DNA of 64,000 nt, from NCBI GenBank assembly GCA_964016875.1, contig OZ024736.1:36984707-37048706 (forward strand). Direction: 5' to 3'. Under the pieces are notes generated by a model that was given only the letters and a program-made list of their open reading frames with translations, was not told the DNA's origin and did not search any database. This DNA is from Fallopia convolvulus. Its lineage: Eukaryota; Streptophyta; Magnoliopsida; Caryophyllales; Polygonaceae. The position numbers were made by a program, and so were the translations under genes. This document shows, one piece after another, positions 34,213-45,929 of the stretch; position 1 is the stretch's first letter; the number at the start of each line of letters is the position of its first letter.

Positions 34213-36043
34213 GTAAGATTTTAGGATTTTGGCTTTAAATTCCTCTTTTCGCTTGTGTATGTGTTTGTTGAAAGTTTGGATTTATAATTTATGGGTTCAT
34301 TAGGGCTTACGCACAACATAATTGCTGAATTGTCTAGCAAACAACTCAGTTCAGTAATATGAATTTCTCTGCTTGAAATCTGGGATTATTAGGTTGTGGG
34401 AAATCATCACTTGTTTATTTTTGTGTCCTGAATTCATGAAAATTCAAGCAAGTGGAGCAAATGCTATTTTCCTACAATTTATCTATTTTATTTAATCAAT
34501 GCTTATGTTCACAGTGAATACAACAGTTCAGTAGTTAAACCCCAATTTTTGGCATGCTCTTTTTCGCACATGGATCAAATGATAGTAGGAATTATTTAGC
34601 TCTGTAATTTTTTTATTTAATTTTATAGATTCTATGGCTTTTTGAATTCTGTTATTCTCCTTTGGCCACCAATTCAAGCATAAAAGCTTTCAGGTGAGTT
34701 TTTCCAACTTATCCCTGACTTCAAACACCAAAGGTGTTCGGTGAAATGCCTAGAACACAAATTCCACATTGCACTTATGGCAGCTTAATTGCGTGTTTTG
34801 CTAATTCTAATATTAGCATCTAATAATTATACTATATTTAATTCGTAGGTTCATTTCAAATAAAATTTAATTAGCTTGTTTTTACTCAACCCACATGTTT
34901 ACTACTAGAAAGTTCTTCTCCCTTTTTAATGTGGTTAAAATATGGATTACATTAGAATAAATACCTGGATGTGTAAGTGTTGTGCTTTCCTCCTTTACAA
35001 GCATTAAAATAGTTTATTTGAGAAAATATGTCAATACACATGCCGATTGCTTGATGCTTGAGGTAACGTTTATCTCTTTTTGGAGCTTCAAAGAAAAAGT
35101 TTACGTAACTGAGATGACTTCTCTTATTGAGTTTGTCAGATAACTCCATGTTGTTTTGTGGTGAAATGGTGAGAGTTTGTTATTGGGAAAGTTATGCTTT
35201 TATGAATATAATTGTTTCTTGCTTCTCTTTTTTACGGTTTTAAATATACTTGAATATTTTTTCTCCACTTGTTTCTTATAACAAAAAAAATTGGTCTTTA
35301 GGGTGAGAAATGTTTAAAACAGGAAATAATTATGCAAAGACTATGAATAAGAATGCATGCCATCAGGCCCTAGAGTAAAAGAAATGGCCTTCAGTCGTAT
35401 TGTTGAACAACACTGAAATAAATAATTAGAAAATATGTGGTTCAAGACTTGCACAATACCTTGGTGTTGTGTTTACTTCTAGCATCTTTCGTCATCTTAG
35501 TATCTTACCAAGTGCAAATTTTTCTTCTGATTCTAATGACGAGTAATAATGTAATATATAGTGCTTTTATCCCTTTTGAATGAACTATTGGGTAGTATTG
35601 CTATCTTTTTTCTATGAACTGTAGATGAGCCAACATAGTTATGCTAGACAGTAGTCTATATGAGGTTATGCTAATGTAGTAAATATCATTTACCGTCTTC
35701 ATTTGGTCACTAAGAATTTGAGAACCCTTCCAAAAAGAAAAAAAATGAAAAATAAAAACAAGTAGAAAAATAATTGAATGGCATTTTCCATGGGGTCCTT
35801 TCTAGATGTTTCTGTTATGAAGCTAATATAGTTTGTCCTATAGGATGAGCTCCATTGCATATCTGGCTACCTACATGGCTCGTGCAAAGTTCTTGATGAG
35901 CTCCTTTCCAGATGGAGTTGGCTTTGGTTTTCTTCTAGTTGACACATCTTTACTTTCATCGTAGTTAAATTTGTATGTGTTGATAGAATTGCATTTGCTC
36001 TGGTTGTTTGTCAAATCTTTTCAACTGAGATCAAGTTTGGCAG
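34213..36043. other. Intron-like spacer
   Basis: T-rich, intron-like DNA. No confident exon was recognised between the leader block and the ferroportin-like fragment at 36044. Confidence 0.3.
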
Positions 36044-36145
36044 GTTGTTGCTAATTGTTTGGCTTTATATGCTAAGTGTTTAGCTGGAAATTTGGTTGAG
36101 CAACTCTGGAACTTTGCTTGGCCTACTGCTATTGCGTGCACATAA
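36044..36145 (+). pseudogene. Ferroportin/SLC40 (IREG3-like) exon fragment
   Basis: After an acceptor TTTGGCAG the frame reads through LALYAKCLAGNLVEQLWNF and AWPTAIA to a stop. This resembles the first membrane segments of plant SLC40 family member 3 (IREG3/MAR1), an organellar metal exporter, where a NLVEQLWNFAWP-type motif is conserved. The stop falls where the motif's next residues should be, and no other SLC40 exon was found. A dead fragment only. Identification is from a recalled motif. Confidence 0.5.
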
Positions 36146-36407
36146 TAAGAAATTATGCTTCTGATAGCCTGACCATCGCCAAAACAGCTTGTTCTGATAG
36201 TAGAAGGCCCATGCATTTGGATGCCAAAACAGCTTGTTCTTGGTCATGATCCTTGTTATCAATCAACCAATTGCAAGCGTAATTATAGATGAATTGTCTA
36301 GATGCATGACCAAAAACACATATCATTATGTGACCATATTATTTTATTTTGCTCTTTGTAAAGTTTTTAGGGTATTCACTGGTTTTGCTCTTTTTTATCT
36401 GATTTAG

Positions 36408-36447
36408 GTTGTCCTTGCAGCATCCATAATCAGTAAATCTGGAAAAG
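36408..36447 (+). pseudogene. Coatomer delta subunit (delta-COP) N-terminal exon fragment
   Basis: Between acceptor GATTTAG and donor AAAAG|GTATC lies a 40-bp piece coding VVLAASIISKSGK. This equals the start of plant delta-COP except for the initial Met. The following exon (SRQFVDMSRIRIEG in the family) was not found before the Pumilio fragment at 37038. Short but very specific. Judged a gene fragment. Confidence 0.5.
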
Positions 36448-37037
36448 GTATCTTCTCTCTTCTCTCTTTATCTTCATTTATGTATACATATATTAACTCT
36501 TGAAACTATGAACTTTGTTTTTATGCATTCTGGTTATCCAAGCCTTTTGCTCTAGCGTTCTTATAAGACTGAATGCGTGGATAATTGTCTTGTATATGTT
36601 TAAATGTTTCATTTCTCTTCTTTTTCACCCTTGGATTCTTTGACTTTCTCTTCTTTCTTTTGTGATATTGTTAATGGTTTAATTCAGATGGTCTTAAGTT
36701 TAAATATTGCATTTCTCCTTTGCACGTCATAGATTCATGAAAAATTGTGAATATGCAGGCTTAACCCTTTGTGAACCTCAAGTATAAGCATGTTGTATCT
36801 ATATGACATTGTTTATTAATGCTTCGTTGTTAGATCCTTTCTTATTTGAGTGTGTCAAAACTTTGCTCTGTGTATGTTTTGCTAAATGTAAATCCAAATC
36901 TTCATTTCTGCCCCATTTTTTCACCACACTTGCTCTGCATTCTTTCTTCACATTTCAACGCGTAGTGTTTGTTAAAGCTATATAATGTTCCCTTTTCTGT
37001 TCTTAATTGTTCTTTGAAAACCTCTTTTCTCGGGCAG

Positions 37038-37618
37038 CATGTGTTGGAGCATGGTAAACCACATGAACGCTCAACTATCAAAGCATTAGCTGGAAAGATT
37101 GTTCAAATGAGCAAGCAGAAGTTTGCCTCCAATATTGTACAAAAGTGCTTGACTTTTGGAGGTCCTCATGAAAGAGAGCTCCTCGTTAATGCAGTGCTTG
37201 GCACCACCGATAAGTCATAAGAGTGCGTCTCTTTTTTTTTGGTAGAAATAAGAGTGAGTCTCTTCGGGTTGGCTTCTTCACCTTTTAGTATTAATATTTT
37301 TTCCCACTCGTAAACTCATTTACTGATCTCTCATATTCACTTACTAGGTGACATTATTCAAATGGTCACCTAATTTGCATTTTTTTCATTTCTGTTGAAT
37401 GTCAACAACCCATCTTCATTTCTTATGGCTTCTTTGTACATTTAGGTTATGATGAAAGATGAAGTCGATAACTACGTTGTACAGAAAGTTTTGGAAACTT
37501 GCAGTGATCATCAGCGAGTGCTGATCATGTCACATATCAAAGTTCTTTTGAATGCTCAAGAAATACACCTATGACAAGCATATTGTTGCTAGAGTGGAGA
37601 AACTTCTTGTTGCTGGAG
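37038..37618 (+). pseudogene. Pumilio RNA-binding protein, last PUM repeats, fragment
   Basis: Exon 37038-37220 (acceptor GGGCAG) reads HVLEHGKPHERS...KFASNIVQKCLTFGG, then runs into a stop after GTTDKS. Exon 37446-37618 reads VMMKDEVDNYVVQKVLETCS and then LIMSHIKVLLNA. A two-base loss then shifts it before the family's KYTYxKHIVARVEKL, which is still readable in another frame. It ends at a donor GGAG|GT. This is the C-terminal part (about the last three repeats) of the plant Pumilio homology domain. With a stop, a frameshift and no upstream repeats, it is non-functional. Confidence 0.75.
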
Positions 37619-37699
37619 GTACAATCATTCACACCCTTTATAGTAGAAGCTCTTGGTTAAGTTTGCCTTTTTCTGGCAAGTTCAACTTCATAGGTTGTA

Positions 37700-38361
37700 C
37701 AGTAGAACCTCCCTAAATTAATACTCGATAAATTAATAAACCCTCTAAATTAATATTTTTCTCCGATCCCGACTTGGGCCAATGCAAAATTTAACAAATT
37801 TCGATAAGATAATAAGATAATATATTTTCAAAAAACCACTATATAAATATAAGGTCTCATTAATATCATAAATTAATAATTATATAAAAAGTTACATAGT
37901 CATAACTAAGAAAATCTAATGAAATATGATTGTAGTGTTGTTTGTTTTTTCTTAATTCTATTTGGAGCTCATCTCTAATTTTTCTTATTGGATCCAACAA
38001 TTCTAGCGTTGTTTTGGAAACAAATTTTGCAATGTCAACTATAATAATTCCTTGAGACATCTCATGGACGAATGTTGCAATGTCCAAAACAATTTGCTAT
38101 TGCCTCTTGCTCTACATTAACTATTCAAGCCGAGACTACAAGATTGATAGCAGCCAAAACATTAATCTTACATAAATCAGATTGTCCCAACTCATAGACT
38201 TCTAAAATCTTACAATAATCTTGTATGATAGTGCATTTTGAAAGCTCTTATAACAAAAATCTCTTTAAATTAATAAATATTAATTTATCAGTTAATTAAT
38301 ATCTCTATAAAATAATAAAATATCATGGTTCCAACCCTATTAATTTATAGAGGTTTTACTG
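37700..38361. mobile_element. Emigrant/Lemi1-type (pogo-like Tc1/mariner) element, 662 bp
   Basis: The left end CAGTAGAACCTCCCTAAATT and right end inverse CAGTAAAACCTCTATAAATT match the terminal repeats known from Emigrant/Lemi1 MITEs. TA dinucleotides flank it at 37698-37699 and 38362-38363. It is larger than a typical MITE. A 73-codon minus frame (37866-38087) might be a transposase relic, but no motif was recognised. Confidence 0.75.
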
Positions 38362-38971
38362 TACTAATTTATGGCTATTGAATCGTCTGTGTTTTAGAAG
38401 TATTATTGCATATCTAATATTGGATAATAGCTTAGATGACTCAAGTAAGTGTTTGGTTGTTTCGCTGACATAAACATGCTATTTGAAACATAATTTTATT
38501 TTAGAAAATTTTGAAAGTATGAAAGTAGATACAAGTATACCCCTTTTTGGATTCATGTGCTGGTATAATGTATGACGTTGTTAAGTAACAAAAACATACA
38601 GATTCTTCTCGCGCGCGGTCCTCCCCTAATATATTAAAAATATGCACACACTCGTTCATATGTTGAAGGTTATTCAATTGGCTAAGCCCATGCCAGTTGC
38701 GATGCCAAATCAAATGTAATTACTCAAAAATCCTCATTTATATCTTAACCAAAAATCATCACTCATATCTTAACCAAAATCAAAATAACTCACACTCTAC
38801 CTTGTATTTATGCTAGCTATGCGTTTACATCCAACTATTACATCCAGTAGATACCAAATTACACACATCTAGTAGGCAAAAGCATCCCCTCGGAGCAATA
38901 TTTTGATGACAAGCATACAATTTATTTACCATAAACACGTAGTACATCTGTCTATATATAGCACACCTACA
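38362..38971. other. Downstream flank of paralogue 2
   Basis: The right part resembles the 3' flank of paralogue 1. No further gene seen. Confidence 0.35.
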
Positions 38972-41900
38972 TTACTCGTCAACCAAGTTTTTCGATTCCA
39001 ATAAGGCCTTCAAAGCTGAATTTTTCTCATCGAGATCTCTGAAAGACACCCTCCTTCTATGACCTATGAACAAGCCATAAATATGATCAATTTGGATCTA
39101 GATATAGCACATAAGTAATCATTGTCGTTGTCTTGCGTAGGTGGAGAACTTGTAGTTTGCACACCAGAGCTAGTATATTATATTATCATCAAATTATTAT
39201 CTAGATATATATATATATATATATTATGTGGGTGTACTATAATTAAATTAATGTTTTAGGTATATTAAATTATTAACATCTTTCTGACATGTTCAGGTTA
39301 TGAGTGTCCCATCTTGATCCCAAAATTCCGTTTGAGCGAGGTTATATTGGGCGATGATATGGATGTTGTTTTATGTATAGTCTTAGCTGGAAAAAGAGTA
39401 TGCAAGTACATATAGTGTATTAAATACTAACCAGGTAATACCCATAAGAAGTCGACATCCAGTAAGAGCTTGACACTATTCAGCTGTAGGGGAACTGCAT
39501 CCACAATATACAAATTAATTCATCTATAAATAATGAGTTAGGACGAGAAATTTGAAAGTTACAAGACAAAAGGGATCAAATGAATTGATCAATTCATAAA
39601 ATCCAAAAGCTCATGCATGATATTCATAAGCAACTTAAGAGCCAACAGAAATGCATAATGAACATATAGAAAAAAGATCGAAATTCGAGGAATCTAAGCT
39701 AAGTATATATAGGAGTATCAATCAAGATCACGCGGGAAATTGATCAATTATAGCAGCATTTAATTGTCATACCAGAATACCAATTATAATCTTCTCCAAT
39801 GCTTAGGTTATTGTCCATAATCAACAAATGATCTCCCGTGAAGAGCACCTTTGATGTCTTGTGTAAGAGACAGACCGATCCCTATTACATATTCATAATC
39901 GACAAATTTAAGGAATTAATGCAACAACAATAACACCAATATTGTAGAGAGAAGATGTTAGTTACTTCAGTATGGCCTGGGGTGAAAATGAGTTCAACAT
40001 CATCATACAATTTCCATGGACCTTCACCTTCCAGCTTCCTCTCTACACCAGCTGTTGTTTCTCGAACCTGAGTTAAGTAGTGCAATAATTATTTCATTAT
40101 CTCGATCAATACATGAGCACTTAATTAATTAAAATGTTTGAAAATGAAAGATATATGTAGTTAATTTAGCTAGTCATACTTCTAAGGTGTGAATGATCCT
40201 CTCACAGTTTAGTGCTTCTGCCCACAGCTGATGATCAGCAACATCATCCCTATGATCACCAATATATCAAACACACGTACAATGTATCAAATATTGTTAA
40301 AAATCTCGCCCCAAAGTAATCAAGAATTGATGGAATGAACTGCATATTTATATATACTTTTAGATTGTATGTGTACATATATATATGCAGGCCGGGCTAA
40401 GGCGTCTAATTGCGTACATACCTGTGAGTTAGAAACATATAGCGAACTCCACCCATGGCCTCAATATTACGTTTGAGCACGCCAGTGTACCTGGGACTAT
40501 AAGTACAAACAAACAACTTGTGGTTTTATTTATCTGTCTTTTTAATTAAGTAACCATATATTTATCATAATACATACTTAAGATGGATGCAAGAGTATAA
40601 TTTACGTACCTATCTATAAGAATATTTCCTTCAGGATGAACAAGCAGGTAGGATGCAGCACCAAATGCTTTCTCTGAATGGTGACCGCAGTGGTATACAC
40701 CCTGACCATTCATTAATCTTTCCATCAATATATATATTAACTTCGATTATATACTTATCTAGAATATATTGATTATTTTTCAGTAATCACAATCGAAATT
40801 GATGTTAACATAATAGTATGATGAATAATTATATGAGTCGAAAAACAACAACAACATCCAACATAGTCCCGCACAAGTCGAATCTGGTGGGTTTCAAGAT
40901 AGGGGCACCCATGACATATCCATACTTGAACTTGACAAGAGAATGCGCATGATATATAGACCAAAGTAGTTAACAAAACAATTAAGTATATACAACCAAA
41001 TGACAGACATACTCAGATACATATGGTCTACGTTGCTCATTAGTTTATGGATACTGATATCATTTATGATCTAATCAAAGCTAAATTCAACAAATACATC
41101 AACATTATGTGCTAGAATCTAGATGGAATTGAATGGTACCGGGATTTTGTCTTCATCTATGGGAATTGGCAATGTCTTGTGAACTTGTAGAATGTCAGAA
41201 GGAGGAGTCACTGTGTGTATCGAACGAGTTGGACATGATATCAACGCCTGCAATTTGACAAGACCTCGATCAATTACAGATTTAGTTTTATTTTTCCTAT
41301 ATGGAAATTGATATTTGGTTAATTCAGCGAGTAGATTAGCATAAGGGGGTTATTTGGAAATACCTGCAAAGCCTGGACGCGTTCTTCCTTTGTAGAAGGT
41401 TGCTTATAAACGGCTGCCATATTTGCTTCTTCAACGAAATTGCTCTGTCCACCATCCAACACATATAACAAGCTAAGCGGCAATTACAATTTACAAATAC
41501 AGTAAAAAACGTAGCACATTCATTTTTGTTTTCTGGGTGTTCCTTGAAATGATTCATTAACTTTGCAGGATTATGTTTTCAATCTGTATTCGTGCAGGAC
41601 ATAGGGTTTCAAATATGCTGTGAATAAAAATAATTATGCGTACAAGATTAAAATAAAGCAGGGAGTGAGAGACGCATACCGGTGCCATCCAACGACAAGT
41701 GTCACAATTGATGCACGTGTGATCTGCATTAAGTACGCACCCAAATACGTAAGATTTAGTAAAAGGAATAATTCTTTTTTTTTTGAAATGAGGCAAGATT
41801 TATTTTTTTTCAATGAGAATTTAAAGTTTCGGGCTATTAATTCTTATTGCAAGTGGTAGTACGGCGAATAAAGCTGTCAAAAGCTGACCGAATCATTCTT

Positions 41901-44900
41901 AACGAATACACAGATATCTCTATGGTCAAAAGGTGAATTTTTATAAATTTGCCTTTCAGATAATGAAAGGGGTCCCAGCGTATATTAGAAGAACACTTCA
42001 ACAAGTGATAAATATTCCTAACTCAAGCGCTCTAGACAAATATCTCGGATGGCCAATCATCAATTCAAGAGTCTCGAAAAACACGTTCGAACCATTGTTA
42101 CAAAAAACCGATAACCAACTATCTCTATGGAAAGCAAATTCGTTATCTCAAATTGAAAGAAGCACTCTCATCAAAACAACCCTAGCCACAAAACCATATT
42201 ACATTATGCAAAGTTTCATGCTACCAGAAAAAATGCTTAATGAGCTCGACTCCATAAATCGAAAGTTTTTCTGGAACAAATCAAATGACTATGTGCCCAT
42301 GATAGGATGGGATATAGGATTTGTAAATCAAAAAAGAAGGGAGGACTTGGATTACGGAAAGCGAGTCACATGAACAAAGCGCTACAGATGAGACTCCTTT
42401 GAAAATACTAGCAGAACCGGCCAACTTTTGGATCCGCATTATTAAGGAAAAATATCTCAAAGACAAAGGCTTGTTACAATATGTCTGCACTAAAAATTGT
42501 TCATGGCAATGAAATAAACTAATGAATCTAAAAGAAGACTTTAAAAAAGGTCTTCTATGGCAAGTGGGGGATGGGAAGTCAATTCGATTTTGGAAAGATG
42601 TATGGTTGAGTAAGCGCCCCCTTAAAGAAGAGTGTCACAACATTGCAGGTAGTGACAGTGATATATGTGTAGCGAATTTCATAGATGATAACAGGAAATG
42701 GAAGGAAGAGTAACTAAGAAAAGTGTTACCTATTGAATGGGTCGAGCGAATTTTGTCAGTAACGATTCCTAAAAATCAAATTCAAGATAGATTATATTGG
42801 CACCCAAGCAAGAATTGATGGTTTTCTACTCAATCGGCCTTTGCCTTAATATCGAACGAATTAAACATGAATGATTGGGAATTTAACTGGATTTGAAAAC
42901 TTGACCTAATGTCTAAAATAAAAATGTTTTTGTGGAAGATATGTATCAAAAGTCTACCTACTAAAGACCTCCGAATACAATGACAGAAAGTCCATTATGC
43001 AGTCACCAAAATGAGACAAATGAGCATCTGTTCTTAAATTGCCCCTTCACTACACATACAATAAATTCTATTGATCTCCAATTTTCTGACAGTCTAAGAG
43101 ACATATCACATAGTCATAACGCTTTGCCTCAAATCATTCAGAACTTGAAGAAGACATTACCACAAAAGACTCTATGCCATCTGTTTACTGCTTGGTGGGG
43201 AATATGGTTTTGGAGAAACCGAGTGGTTTTCAATCAAGACAACACTAGGCCATCTAGGAGTGTTGAGTAATTCATTCAAAGCCATATCATGTGGTGAAAT
43301 AAAACGAAGAATATTGACGATGAGGCTAATGTGTCATCTAGAGTGCAGCAATCGAGGCCATTAATATGCAAAAGAAAATGGGAGAAACCTCAAAACGGAT
43401 ATGTCAAAATAAACTTTGATGGATCGAAAAAAAACAATGGAAAGGCAACTGCAGCGTTTATCATAAGAGACCAATTTGGAAACAATATTAGCATGAATGT
43501 AAAGAAAAGTGACTACTGGACAATAGAACAAGCAGAAGCAATGGGACTTTTTCAGGTTGTACAAGAAGCTCATAGAAGGAATCTTCAGCACATAGAAATT
43601 GAAGGCGATAGTTTAATTGTGATCAATGCGCTTAAGGGAAGTCGATCTAGCCCCTGGACAATTGACATGTTAATAGCAGACACTTTGGTTATGTTGCAGT
43701 CTCGAGGGGGTCATTACCAAACATATCCCTCGAGAGTGCAATTCTGTGGCTGATTTGATTGTCAAGCTACACCACGATTGTAGTATCAATCAGATTCTTA
43801 ACCATGGAGGGGTCCTGATCCTCATTCGCAGGGATGCCCTAAGCTGACCTAGTCTGCCTAATTGTTACCTATTCAAAAAAAAAGCTGACCGAACCCGCTA
43901 ACCCGACCCGAACCGCCCGATAATTTTAGGGTAAAGACTCGAAAATTTAAACCCGAAACCCGAAATCAACCGAACCCGATAGAACCCGAAACCCGTTGGG
44001 TTGACCGATTTAGTATATTTATAGAGTTTTTAAAATTTATTTTGAAAAATATAATATATTTTATTACTAAAATAAATGAAAATAATATATTATAATTAAA
44101 TAATATTATTTAATTGAAACTTAATGTTAATAATAATAAAAAAGGATATTATAGACCCGCTGGTCAATCCGAACCGACCGAAAACCCGCTACAATCCGAC
44201 CCGATTGACCCGTGACCCATAAAAAAACCCAACCCGAACCTGAAATGACCGACCCCGACCCCGCCCAACCCGACCCGATTGACAGATCTAATAACGGAGC
44301 CAAACAAATTTATACTGTATTGCATATGCAAAATACATGTTTAATTCTAATAGCCTCAAATGATTGGAGATTTATTCTAATATCTGTATAATGATCAGTT
44401 TAATTTGTCAATGGCAAAATCTCATTCTTTTGTAAAACATTTATAATAATCTATTTCAATCTTTCTAAAATGTCTTTGCTTTGCTCGTTTATAGCATAAT
44501 AGATTCCTATTGTTTCAGCTTCTACAACGGTCTATTAATTGCTAGCATAGGCATCTAAGTGGATTAGTTGCCCCAAATTATCTCTCATTTACATATCCTA
44601 TTATGGCTAAAGATGGAAATTATCTATGGATGTCCAATTTATCCGCATATCCGATCCAAATATATGAATAAAACCCGATCTAAGACGGATGATGGATGGG
44701 TGACGGATGGACTAAATAATTAGTGGGTTGGATGTGGGTGAAGGGTCATCCGACCTACCACCCGATCCATCACCCATACAACTACCCGACTCGTTTCATC
44801 CGCTTAATAATTTTATATACATTTGAGTTTTTTCTTTATATTGTTTTTAATGTATTGAATTTGTAAAGAATATTTTATAAATTTAAATTATTTATTATAT

Positions 44901-45861
44901 TTTATTAGGTTGAATTCTAGGTAATGGTTTATCTTTATACTTTATTTTGTATTTTTATGAACTAGACTTGTATTTTTTATGGTGAAATATAACTATTATA
45001 CACGTTTTGATGAGTTAGACCAAAAAAATATGTACAGTTAAACAACCAATTATTTCACCTGACTTACCCGAAAACCCGACGGATAATGGACGGATGGATG
45101 ACCAATGATGACTTTCACGGGTGATGGACGAGTTGAGTGGATCATTTACTTCATGGATCAGATGATGGTATTGGGTCATCCATCTATAACCGGATCCATT
45201 TTCATTCCTAATTATGGCTAATCCTGATTGTTTCTGGAAGTCGTCGAAATTAATTTTGATAAATTATGGGGATTGTCTTTCCCAGTTCAAGTGTTTTCGT
45301 GGTTTCTTATTATCTCTGGTTGAAATATCATTACAAACTTTCATATCTTCCTTTTGTTTTAATGACATATTCATACAAAAATGTTCATTTTAACCAGAGG
45401 AAGAGACCCGTTTGACACTTGATAGAACAGAAATATTCGACAAGTATACTGGAATCTAGGCTGCAAATGGGTTGGGTTGGAACTTGGAAGACTAAAATAC
45501 TGCAATAAAATCTCCTTTTGGGGGATTAATTTGGGAATTCAGCAGTTGGATGGTGACTTTAAAAGACGATCGATTGATCAAACTATATATACAGTTTGTC
45601 GAACACTCGCAGCAGCGTGAATTAATGGGAGAAATTAAAGGCATTGAGAGATTACATACCGACATAGAATTCACCGGGGACGTTTTGTGGGCGGGGCTTT
45701 CTGAGCTCCTTCTCTTGGGCGGCGCCCGCCGCCATGGCTAACACCCTGCCGCCGCCACTGCTCTGTGCCTTTCTCTGGTTGAAGAAGAAACTCTGTGTTC
45801 TCAGCCGCGGCTTGGTGGTGGTGGTAGGGGCCCATGTCGTTTTAATCATCCTCGTTGCCAT
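38972..45861 (-). CDS. Plastid-type [4Fe-4S]/metallo-beta-lactamase fusion protein, paralogue 2 (345 aa, 11 exons)
   Basis: Exons (minus, 5' to 3'): 45861-45660, 41723-41680, 41444-41364, 41247-41140, 40701-40610, 40496-40422, 40250-40181, 40067-39966, 39881-39773, 39494-39432, 39063-38972. All introns are GT..AG and the frame is intact. The chosen start (ATG, complement at 45859-45861) aligns with that of paralogue 1; an in-frame ATG eight codons upstream is less likely. The N-terminus is transit-peptide-like (TTWAPTTTTKPRLR). Fe-S cysteines are Cys71, 74, 77 and 114; beta-lactamase-fold motifs are THRDDVADH, TPGHTE and FTGDH. The last motif is LPGHR instead of LPGHG (residue 318). Intron 1 is 3.9 kb and holds a LINE and two hAT MITEs; paralogue 1 has 0.6 kb there. 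Exon 4-intron-exon 3 is almost identical to paralogue 1. Confidence 0.88.
41869..44290 (+). mobile_element. hAT-type MITE, CGGGT-rich family, copy 3 (split by a LINE)
   Basis: Left end TAAAGCTGTCAA; right end inverse TAGATCTGTCAATCGGG. The left 24 bases and the portion 43884-44290 make one element of about 430 bp, closely matching copies 1 and 2. The LINE at 41893-43883 entered just inside the left end. Flanking octamers do not match cleanly. It lies in intron 1 of paralogue 2. Confidence 0.65.
41893..43883 (+). mobile_element. 5'-truncated LINE with RT end, zinc-binding and RNase H regions
   Basis: Target duplication GCTGACCGAA, preceded by As, is at 41883-41892 and again after the poly(A) at 43884-43893. 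Frames in order: end of RT at 41933-42373 (YLGWPIINSRVSKNTFEPLL, LATKPYYIMQSFMLP), a middle piece at 42522-42713, a zf-RVT-like region at 42980-43270 (CSHQNETNEHLFLNCPF) and RNase H at 43331-43753 (KINFDGSKKNNG, EQAEAMGLFQ, IEGDSLIVINAL). Stops separate them, so it is inactive. The tail is nine As. Antisense to the host gene. Confidence 0.8.
44608..45210. mobile_element. hAT MITE, GGATG-rich family, 603 bp
   Basis: A perfect 8-bp duplication ATTATGGC flanks the element (44600-44607 and 45211-45218). The ends TAAAGATGGAAAT and inverse TAGGAATGAAAATGG form an imperfect TIR. Arms are rich in GGATGG/CCATCC words around an AT-rich centre. Non-coding, inside intron 1 of paralogue 2. Confidence 0.8.
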
Positions 45862-45921
45862 ACTAAAATTAGCTTCTTGTGGCAAGTGTCAAGTGAGAAC
45901 CCCTCAATGAAACACCTCCGC

Positions 45922-45929
45922 GTTTTATA
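45922..45929 (-). promoter_or_regulatory. TATA box of paralogue 2
   Basis: TATAAAAC on the minus strand lies about 60-70 bp upstream of the start codon. It predicts a 5' leader of roughly 35 bases. Confidence 0.55.

Noticed and set aside
41861..44298. 8-bp target duplication for hAT MITE copy 3
   Set aside because: The flanking octamers ACGGCGAA and ATAACGGA do not match in register; the duplication is decayed or the ends are misjudged.
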